Below, in pieces: positions 18,675 to 24,888 of a DNA stretch of 64,000 nucleotides. The notes beneath the pieces are model-generated. The model did not search any database, was not told where the DNA came from, and saw only the letters and a list, made by a program, of their open reading frames with translations. Numbering within the stretch: the stretch's first letter is position 1; each line of letters opens with the position of its first letter. Both the position numbers and the translations under genes were made by a program. Origin of the DNA: Pseudomonas brassicacearum subsp. neoaurantiaca (GTDB taxonomy: Bacteria > Pseudomonadota > Gammaproteobacteria > Pseudomonadales > Pseudomonadaceae); NCBI RefSeq assembly GCF_013608025.1, contig NZ_VDLV01000001.1:1-64000 (forward strand), given 5' to 3'.

Positions 18675-18790
18675 GGCTCCATCTGAAAGTCCGCTTTGAG
18701 TTGAAAACAGTTTCGGGACTGGTAGTTTTTGGCCGATAGCTGTCTGTGGCGTAGGGCAGCTACCGACCCGAAGCGGTCATTCGTGGAGTC
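18675..18790. repeat. Palindromic intergenic repeat, copy 1
   Basis: Core GGCCGATAGCTGTC, spacer, GGGCAGCTACCGACC, then CGAAGCGGTCATT. It forms an imperfect hairpin and resembles the copy near 19650. The ORF across it on the minus strand (18665-18982) is the usual false reading of such elements. Confidence 0.5.
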
Positions 18791-19011
18791 TCTCTTGCAA
18801 GTTTGCTCACTTATTTGCGATGCAAACCCTTGATACTCCCAGAGGTGCAACTCATGAACCCTACAATTTTGACAGCGACAGTTCTTCGTCCCGACATGCG
18901 TGATAGCATTTTGATCTAAGCGTTTTTTACTTGCCGGAATTTTCTTGTCTACGCTCGCATTAGCATCTGATATCTCGATCACAACACACAGGTATCAACT
19001 GAGGTTAGGTT

Positions 19012-19587
19012 ATGTCCGATGATAGCTATGGGCGCAGCAGGGAAAGTATTTTTTTTCCAGTTTTCAGTATCGGGCAGGCAAAGCTGGTGGTTGTATTGCT
19101 TATGCTTTTACTGGTTATGGTCAGCGCCGTTGTGCCAGATACGGCTAAGGAAGGAAGGTGGTTGCTAGTCCAGCAGATGATCTTGGTTGGATACAAGGAT
19201 ATTGGGAGCATTAGTGAAGGGTCAAGTTATAGGTTGGTTGTAATGGTTAGTTTTTCTATGGCGGTTGTGTTGTCTTGGGTTGCTGCTATTGTGATGTCGT
19301 TGACCCGTCTTCATATGCATGCTTTTCAGGCTGTTGAGAGCAAAAGCTATTTGTCAAGAATTGCGACTATTGTGTTCATACTAGTGCTTTTGTTACTTCC
19401 TATTTTTCAAACGTTGCCAAACAATGATTTTAACTTCTCATATCATGTGTTTAAGGCGATGTGGGAAAGTAGATTTTTGATAATTGGGGCGAGCGTTGTG
19501 TGTTTTTTGCTCTCTATGGTTCTTTGGATGCTGGTTTTATTTGAATTTTCTAACTTTCTGGGTTGGAGATCGTCATCGCGCAGTTGA
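19012..19587 (+). CDS. Hypothetical integral membrane protein, low GC
   Basis: A 191-residue protein with four strongly hydrophobic segments: about residues 24-42 (KLVVVLLMLLLVMVSAVV), 74-96, 116-134 (IATIVFILVLLLLPIF) and 152-176. The base composition is far more AT-rich than the chromosome around it, which suggests transfer. No family is recognised. It lies between two copies of a palindromic repeat and next to another hypothetical gene, within the decayed accessory segment. Confidence 0.65.
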   Translation: MSDDSYGRSRESIFFPVFSIGQAKLVVVLLMLLLVMVSAVVPDTAKEGRWLLVQQMILVGYKDIGSISEGSSYRLVVMVSFSMAVVLSWVAAIVMSLTRLHMHAFQAVESKSYLSRIATIVFILVLLLLPIFQTLPNNDFNFSYHVFKAMWESRFLIIGASVVCFLLSMVLWMLVLFEFSNFLGWRSSSRS

Positions 19588-19639
19588 GTTCTGCCATGGC
19601 CAAGCAGCAAGTTGCTGACCGTTTGCAGCCGATCGCAAC

Positions 19640-19705
19640 TGGCTGCTTCTGGCCGATTTCTACCTGTCACGAAGGGTAGAAATCGACCCAAAGCTGTCAT
19701 TAAAT
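19640..19705. repeat. Palindromic intergenic repeat, copy 2
   Basis: Core GGCCGATTTCTACC, spacer, GGGTAGAAATCGACC, then CAAAGCTGTCATT. The stem bases differ from copy 1 but pair equally well, so changes in the two arms compensate each other. Confidence 0.5.
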
Positions 19706-20221
19706 TAAGGTAACGAAGCGGGTTTCAAGGCCAACACTTACTGGCGGTAGCGCATTAATCAATACGACGGCATCGTCGCCTTGATTAAGGTAGATCAAGG
19801 AGTCACCGGTCTCGAACGTAACTCTGAATCCAGCCAGCCAAGGCTCTTGCCCGTAGAGAGAGTCAAGTATTCCCTCAACTGCGCAAATTTTTTTGTTCTC
19901 GAGGTGGGTTGCTGATAAACCTGAAAGCAGGTTTTCCCGCTTCCAGGAACAGGTCGCGTTCGGTTCTATCTCGAAGGAAGCGGGCGCATCAGTCGGCAGT
20001 CGGTCCGCGCCTACTCTCTCGCCATCACTCAAGAGATACATAGACAAAACTTCTCGCTCGCCAAAACGCCACTCCAGAGAACCTATGTCTCCCAAATGTC
20101 TCTCGTCGTTGAAATAGTATTGGTCGTGCAGCAGCTCGCTCAAGTGCTTTCCCAAAAGCGAGCGTGCATTTTGCAGGTCTCGGGCAGCTCTTGCTGGAGA
20201 TGGGGATTGGCGGCCAGACAT
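19700..20221 (-). CDS. Hypothetical protein
   Basis: About 173 residues from the ATG at 20221 (MSGRQSPSPARAARDLQN); the frame extends to 20377 but that part reads poorly and overlaps the promoter region of the aldo/keto reductase. The body is a plausible mixed fold (SLLGKHLSELLHDQYYFNDE, EWRFGEREVLSMYLLSDGE, VTFETGDSLIYLNQGDD) with no signal peptide or membrane helix. No family is recognised and the start is uncertain because no clear ribosome-binding site is seen. Confidence 0.5.
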   Translation of the reverse strand: MSGRQSPSPARAARDLQNARSLLGKHLSELLHDQYYFNDERHLGDIGSLEWRFGEREVLSMYLLSDGERVGADRLPTDAPASFEIEPNATCSWKRENLLSGLSATHLENKKICAVEGILDSLYGQEPWLAGFRVTFETGDSLIYLNQGDDAVVLINALPPVSVGLETRFVTLI

Positions 20222-20421
20222 CAGGCATCTCATATAGGCGGAAAGAAAGGCAGATACTACACAAAGGCCATTACGTCCGCTCTTGGCCGATTGTAGCCAT
20301 TCACCACCAGTAGCCAGCCCATCGCAGCAAGTCCTCGATAAGCCGTCTAGACTCCATGCGCGCTCATTCACCCTCAACCCAGCGCAGGTCGCCGAAGCCT
20401 CCTGCCTTGAAGGAGTCCGCC

Positions 20422-21456
20422 ATGCGTTATCGCATCTTCGGCAATACCGGCCTGCGGGTCTCTTCGCTCGCGCTGGGTACTGGCAATTTCGGTAAAGGAT
20501 GGGGTTATGGGGCCGACTTGGACGAAGCCCGCAAAATCTACGACGGTTACCGTGAAGCAGGGGGCAATTTCATCGATACGGCCGATCAATATCAATTTGG
20601 CCAATCGGAATCCATGCTCGGCGATTTCATGGCGACCGAGCGCGATGAAGTGGTGCTGGCGACCAAATTCTCGCTGGGTGATTCACCCGGTGCCGGCGTC
20701 CTGCGCGCCGGCAACAGCCGCAAAGCCATGCGCAGCTCGGTGGAAGCCAGCCTCAAGCGCCTCAAGACGGATCACATTGATCTTTTGTGGGTGCATATGC
20801 CTGATGGCGTAACGCCTATCGACGAAATTGTGCGGTGCCTGGACGACCTGATCCGCTCTGGCAAAGTGCTCTATAGCGGACTGTCGAACTTCCCGGCTTG
20901 GCGTGTGGCAACGGCGGCCACCCTGGCCGAGCTTCGTGGTTGGTCGGCGATATCGGCGGTGCAATTGGAGCACAGCCTGGTGGAGCGCTCGGCCGAACGC
21001 GAACTATTGCCGATGGCCGCGGCATTCAATCTGGGAACCGTCGGATGGTCGCCGCTCGGCGGTGGTTTGCTGACCGGTAAATACCGCAAAGGAGAAACCG
21101 GTCGTGCTCAGGGGTTGGGGACGGTGATCCACGATGAGGACAGCGAGCGCAAGACCTCGACGATGGATGCCGTGTTAGCGATCGCCGAAGAGACCGGCCA
21201 TACACCGGGTCAGGTCGCAATCGCCTGGGTGCTGGCCAAGGGAACACTGCCGATTATTGGTCCACGCACGCCGGAGCAGATGGCCGATAACCTGGCGTCC
21301 GTCGAGGTTCAACTGACGGCGGATCAACTGGCACAGCTGGACGCTGCCAGCGCCATGCCCCTTGGATTCCCGCACGATAAGGTGGCTGCTTCAGCGCCTT
21401 CGCTTGCTGGCGGTAAGGCAGACCTCATTGATGCAATGAACCGGGTTGTTCGATGA
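20422..21456 (+). CDS. Aldo/keto reductase
   Basis: A 344-residue NADPH-dependent oxidoreductase of the AKR superfamily (MocA/YajO-like). Catalytic tetrad features are visible: Asp and Tyr in NFIDTADQYQFGQSE (about residues 46-60), Lys in VVLATKFSLG and His in LLWVHMPDG (about 125). The cofactor loop appears as GWSPLGGGLLTGKY and, near the end, IIGPRTPEQMADNLASVE. ATG 20422 has AAGGAG seven bases upstream. Its 3' end overlaps the convergent HxlR gene by 32 bases. Confidence 0.93.
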   Translation: MRYRIFGNTGLRVSSLALGTGNFGKGWGYGADLDEARKIYDGYREAGGNFIDTADQYQFGQSESMLGDFMATERDEVVLATKFSLGDSPGAGVLRAGNSRKAMRSSVEASLKRLKTDHIDLLWVHMPDGVTPIDEIVRCLDDLIRSGKVLYSGLSNFPAWRVATAATLAELRGWSAISAVQLEHSLVERSAERELLPMAAAFNLGTVGWSPLGGGLLTGKYRKGETGRAQGLGTVIHDEDSERKTSTMDAVLAIAEETGHTPGQVAIAWVLAKGTLPIIGPRTPEQMADNLASVEVQLTADQLAQLDAASAMPLGFPHDKVAASAPSLAGGKADLIDAMNRVVR

Positions 21457-21784
21457 GTCGAGTTTCCAGGCAGTCCGCCCATTTGCCCGCAAACCGGTAG
21501 AGTGGCATGAATGCCTCGGATAGCTCCAAGCCAAGTGGCGTGAGGCTGTAGCCGCCGTCGACTCGCTCGACAATGCCCGCGTCGCGCAGCTCGTGGATTC
21601 TGCTTTGCAGCACGGTGGGAGAGATGTCTCCCGCCGCACTTCTCAAAGCCCTGGAACTCAACGCGCCATCGCGCAGTTCCCACAGGACCCTCAGCGCCCA
21701 TTTTTGTCCGAGCAAGTCCAGGAGCGCCATGATTGGCCGGCGTCCCCTGAGTATTGATGAAGCGCAGCCCTGGTTATCACCCAT
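21425..21784 (-). CDS. HxlR-family transcriptional regulator
   Basis: A 119-residue winged-helix protein with the family core MALLDLLGQKWALRVLWELRD, then ISPTVLQSRIHELRDAGIVER (recognition helix) and GGYSLTPLGLELSEAF (wing). A single Cys (Cys7) lies before the domain, compatible with but not proving redox or electrophile sensing. It is divergent from a carboxymuconolactone decarboxylase-family gene, and a repeated motif in the shared intergenic region is a likely operator. It probably represses that gene and itself. Confidence 0.92.
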   Translation of the reverse strand: MGDNQGCASSILRGRRPIMALLDLLGQKWALRVLWELRDGALSSRALRSAAGDISPTVLQSRIHELRDAGIVERVDGGYSLTPLGLELSEAFMPLYRFAGKWADCLETRLIEQPGSLHQ

Positions 21785-21801
21785 CGTTATTACCCTTGTT
21801 T

Positions 21802-21845
21802 GCTACACATTCAGTAGCGACTATTCTTGCTACACATTTGATAGC
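21802..21845. promoter_or_regulatory. Putative HxlR operator, two copies
   Basis: Two copies, spaced 27 bp start to start, of TTGCTACACATT followed by (C)AGTAGC or TGATAGC. Each copy is an inverted repeat (GCTAC..GTAGC and GCTAC..ATAGC). They fill the 73-bp gap between divergent hxlR-type and decarboxylase-type genes. Confidence 0.6.
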
Positions 21846-21857
21846 AGAGGATACGCG

Positions 21858-22427
21858 ATGCCACGAATCAAAGCACTCAATGAACCCTACCCAGCCGACG
21901 TCAGGGCGGATTTCGACAAGATAATGGGCGTAGGAGTACCGCCACTGGTTCTATTCTCGACCATCGCAAGCAGTGATCGCGCGTGGCGTAAATTCAAGGG
22001 CGGCTCGCTGCTGGATGGCGCGTTGCTGACACTTCGCCAGAGAGAACTGGTCATCGATAGGGTGTGTGCTCGCACAGGGTGTGAATACGAGTGGGGCGTG
22101 CATGTGATGGCCTTCGCACAGGCCGCCGGGCTCTCCAAGGAAGAGATTGCCGGCACATTGGAATATCCCCTTCGCCCAGGGCAGTGGAAGGACGAAGAGG
22201 CCGCTCTATTGACCGCGGTCGATGCGCTTCATGATCGAGCGACGTTGAGCGATGAAGCATTCTTGAACCTCAGAAAACACTTCGACGACGATCAAATCCT
22301 GGAGGTTCTGATGCTCGCGGGCTTTTACCGGACGGTCTCCTACATTGCGAATGGACTCGCATTGCCGCTGGAGCAAAATGCAGCGAGCTTCAGTGAATAT
22401 CACAGAGGCGAGACAGCCGGGCATTGA
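21858..22427 (+). CDS. Carboxymuconolactone decarboxylase (AhpD-like) family protein
   Basis: A 189-residue protein of the CMD/AhpD fold. The helix pair LRQRELVIDRVCARTGCEYEWGVHVMAFAQAAGLS (about residues 56-90) matches the family core, with the Cys...(x)Cys..H region seen as VCARTGCEYEWGVH. It may act as a peroxidase-like or decarboxylase-like enzyme; the substrate is unknown. ATG 21858 has AGAGGA upstream. It is divergent from and probably controlled by the HxlR regulator. Confidence 0.85.
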   Translation: MPRIKALNEPYPADVRADFDKIMGVGVPPLVLFSTIASSDRAWRKFKGGSLLDGALLTLRQRELVIDRVCARTGCEYEWGVHVMAFAQAAGLSKEEIAGTLEYPLRPGQWKDEEAALLTAVDALHDRATLSDEAFLNLRKHFDDDQILEVLMLAGFYRTVSYIANGLALPLEQNAASFSEYHRGETAGH

Positions 22428-22463
22428 TCGCTTCTGGTCGAGGTTTTTCGGTCACTGACGCCA

Positions 22464-22487
22464 TCGCGAGCAAGCTCGCTCCCACAG
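22464..22487. repeat. Single REP-like element
   Basis: The sequence CGCGAGCAAGCTCGCTCCCACA is a typical Pseudomonas REP-type palindrome, in the gap before the MerR-type regulator. Confidence 0.7.
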
Positions 22488-22530
22488 TGGATCGGGGGGA
22501 GGTCGGGTCATCACGTCGCATCGTAGCGGC

Positions 22531-22561
22531 TTGACCTTGAAGTTGGGTTTAGGCTTAAAGT
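22531..22561 (+). promoter_or_regulatory. MerR-type promoter of the merR-like gene
   Basis: TTGACC, a 19-base spacer, then TAAAGT. The spacer carries an imperfect inverted repeat (ACCTTGAAGT..GGCTTAAAGT). The 19-bp spacing is the hallmark of promoters twisted open by MerR-family activators. Confidence 0.65.
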
Positions 22562-22596
22562 CGACTTCAAGGGCAACGGATTTTTCAGAGGCTGTT

Positions 22597-23076
22597 ATGA
22601 GAATAGGCGAACTGGCGAAAATCAGCGGGTTGGCGCCGTCACGCATCCGGTTCTACGAAGCCAGCGGCCTGATCAAGTCCGTCGGGCGCAAATCCAATGG
22701 CTATCGGGATTACGCGCCTGAAACCGAGTGGGTTCTGGAACTCATTACCGGCGCACAGGCGGCCGGTTTCTCATTGGAGGAAATCCGCCAACTGATGCCG
22801 ATGAATGCCAGCGGTTGGCAACACGATGAGTTGCTCAGTGGACTCAAGCAAAAGGTCGAGGAGATCGGCGTACTGCAGCAACGGCTGGCGCAGAACAAGG
22901 CGCAACTTTTGCTCGTCATCAAGGGCATCGAGGGTAAGCCCGAAGGCATGGCGTGTGCTGACAACGCGCAGTTGCTGATCAATCGACTGCGCGAAGAAGG
23001 CGTTGTCCATCCTGCAGGCAAGCGTGCGACGGCATCCTCCAAGAGAAAAAATGCCCGTCAGGCTTCTGGGGCCTGA
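22597..23076 (+). CDS. MerR-family transcriptional regulator
   Basis: A 159-residue regulator. The N-terminal MerR helix-turn-helix is clear (MRIGELAKISGLAPSRIRFY at 1-20, then YEASGLIKSVGRKSNGYRDY). A dimerisation coiled coil follows (LKQKVEEIGVLQQRLAQNKA). There is a lone Cys near residue 109 (GMACADN), not the multiple metal-binding Cys of MerR or CueR, so an organic or electrophile effector is more likely. It shares a 19-bp-spacer promoter type with the Old Yellow Enzyme downstream, which is probably its target. Confidence 0.92.
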   Translation: MRIGELAKISGLAPSRIRFYEASGLIKSVGRKSNGYRDYAPETEWVLELITGAQAAGFSLEEIRQLMPMNASGWQHDELLSGLKQKVEEIGVLQQRLAQNKAQLLLVIKGIEGKPEGMACADNAQLLINRLREEGVVHPAGKRATASSKRKNARQASGA

Positions 23077-23092
23077 CGGGCGTAAAAGTTTT
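23053..23092 (+). terminator. Intrinsic terminator at end of merR-like gene
   Basis: An 11-bp perfect stem (GCCCGTCAGGC / GCCTGACGGGC), the left arm lying inside the last codons, followed by GTAAAAGTTTTC. Confidence 0.65.
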
Positions 23093-23206
23093 CAGCGTCC
23101 GCCGATCAGGCTGGCGAGTGGTTTCGGCGCATAAAGTGCGCTCTGAGCTTGCACGGGTACGCGGTGTCGTCGGTTACAACCTGCCGAAATGGCTGCAAAA
23201 AAGCGA

Positions 23207-23237
23207 TTGACCTTAAAGTGGACTTCAATCTTAAGGT
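23207..23237 (+). promoter_or_regulatory. MerR-type promoter of the Old Yellow Enzyme gene
   Basis: TTGACC, a 19-base spacer, then TAAGGT, identical in form to classic MerR-controlled promoters. The halves ACCTTAA and TTAAGGT form a perfect inverted repeat across the spacer. It lies 28 bases before the ATG at 23265. Confidence 0.75.
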
Positions 23238-23264
23238 GCCTCATACCCAGCTGAGGACCGCTCC

Positions 23265-24497
23265 ATGAATGTGTTCGACCCCCTGATGCTCCCCAACGGT
23301 TCGACCATCAAGAACCGAATCGCCAAAGCCGCCATGGAAGAAAACATGGCGGACGCCGACCAGGCGCCCTCCGAAGAATTGATGCGTCTTTACCAGGCGT
23401 GGGCCGACGGCGGTGCCGGCTTGCTCATCACTGGCAACGTGATGGTCGATGGCCGCGCCATGACCGGACCGGGTGGCGTGGTGTTGCAGGATGATCAGCC
23501 ACTGGACAAGTTCAAGCGCTGGGCGCGTATTGGCCGATCCGGCGGTGCGCAGTTCTGGTTGCAGATCAACCACCCAGGTCGGCAGATGCAGGCCAACCTT
23601 GGGCAGAAAACCTGGGCGCCGTCAGCCGTGCCGTTGGCACTGGGCAACATGTCCAAGCGTTTCGCCACGCCTCACGCCATGCCCCCTGGTTTGATTGAAG
23701 AGGTCATCCAGCGCTTCGCGAACACTGCACGCCTTGGCGAACAAGCCGGATTCACCGGCGTGGAAATCCACGCCGCCCATGGTTATTTGTTGAGTCAGTT
23801 CCTTTCGCCGCTGACCAATCAAAGGACGGACGAGTGGGGCGGCTCTCTGGAGAACCGGGCGCGGTTGTTGCTCGAAGTCGTCAAGGCGGTTAGGGCTGTG
23901 GTTTCGGCGGAATTCGCCGTAGCGGTCAAACTCAATTCCGCCGATTTCCAGCGCGGAGGGTTCACGGCCGATGACGCCAAAAGAGTGGTCGGGCTGCTCA
24001 ACGACCTGGGGGTGGACCTGGTGGAATTATCTGGTGGCAGTTACGAAGTCCCAGCCATGCAAGGTGAGGCGCGTGATGGGCGTACCTTGGCCCGCGAGGC
24101 TTATTTTCTCGAATTTGCCCGTGAGATCCAGACCGTCGCCAAAATGCCCGTGATGGTTACCGGTGGCATACGTCGACGTCCGGTTGCCGAAAACGTCGTG
24201 CAAAGCGGTGTTGACATGGTGGGCATCGGTACGGCGTTGGCCATCGATCCTCACCTGCCGCGTGACTGGCTGCTGGGCAAAGACAACGCCCCGCAATTGC
24301 CGCCGATCACTTGGAAAAACAAGACCCTTGCGGCCTTGGCGAACATGGCGGTTGTGAAGTTTCAATTGCACAAACTGAGTCGGGCCAAACAGCCCGATCC
24401 GAGCGTGTCGCCGTTGCGCGCGCTGATCCTGCAGCAGCTCGCCCTGGCATTTCGCACGCGTCAGTATCGGCGTTGGGTGGAGAGGCGTTCGACGTGA
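23265..24497 (+). CDS. NADH:flavin oxidoreductase (Old Yellow Enzyme family)
   Basis: A 410-residue FMN enzyme reducing activated C=C bonds. Seen: N-terminal LPNGSTIKNRIAKAAMEENM, the GVEIHAAHGYLLSQFLSP segment with the substrate-binding His pair, the family signature TDEWGGSLENRARLLLEVV (about residues 186-204), and the phosphate-binding end VMVTGGIRR...DMVGIGTALAIDP. It corresponds to the NemA/BaiH-like group. The upstream MerR-type promoter suggests induction by an electrophile. A degraded partial copy of its 3' half lies near 33.7 kb. Confidence 0.93.
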   Translation: MNVFDPLMLPNGSTIKNRIAKAAMEENMADADQAPSEELMRLYQAWADGGAGLLITGNVMVDGRAMTGPGGVVLQDDQPLDKFKRWARIGRSGGAQFWLQINHPGRQMQANLGQKTWAPSAVPLALGNMSKRFATPHAMPPGLIEEVIQRFANTARLGEQAGFTGVEIHAAHGYLLSQFLSPLTNQRTDEWGGSLENRARLLLEVVKAVRAVVSAEFAVAVKLNSADFQRGGFTADDAKRVVGLLNDLGVDLVELSGGSYEVPAMQGEARDGRTLAREAYFLEFAREIQTVAKMPVMVTGGIRRRPVAENVVQSGVDMVGIGTALAIDPHLPRDWLLGKDNAPQLPPITWKNKTLAALANMAVVKFQLHKLSRAKQPDPSVSPLRALILQQLALAFRTRQYRRWVERRST

Positions 24498-24601
24498 GTT
24501 GATGTTTGTTCAAAGCTTGATGAGCCAAGGGGGGAGACCGACTGGGATCGGCAACTGTGTGCCGGACAGTGATGTCCTTGGTTCGAAAAGGCGTTATAGA
24601 A

Positions 24602-24736
24602 ATGACTTTGTTTCTGGCTGCCGCTGCAAGCCTGGCATTGTGGCTAGGCATGCTGTATGACAAGCGGAATCTCCCTCGCCTGGAGGTCAATCGGTACGAA
24701 CAGGCAGATCCCAAACCATTCCCTTGTGGAGTGTGA
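24602..24736 (+). CDS. Possible small membrane protein
   Basis: A 44-codon ORF with AAAGG upstream of its ATG: a hydrophobic N-terminus (MTLFLAAAASLALWLGMLYD) followed by a polar tail (KRNLPRLEVNRYEQ). It lies alone in the 390-base gap before the Tc-type toxin gene. Size and composition fit a single-pass peptide, but there is no homology to support it. Confidence 0.3.
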   Translation: MTLFLAAAASLALWLGMLYDKRNLPRLEVNRYEQADPKPFPCGV

Positions 24737-24888
24737 GTTCGCATCGCGTGAACGCGGATAAGGCCTCGCGCGATTTCGTCACTGCGACTACGCTTGGTGC
24801 ACCGTTGCTGAGGATGGGAATTGTAACGGCAGTGGAAAGGGAAGCCGGGCTGGCGTAGGGCCGGACGACCATCAGAATGGAGCTGAAC

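Noticed and set aside
18665..18982. 105-codon minus-strand ORF
   Set aside because: Its sequence comes largely from the palindromic repeat; such readings recur wherever the element lies and have no ribosome-binding site.
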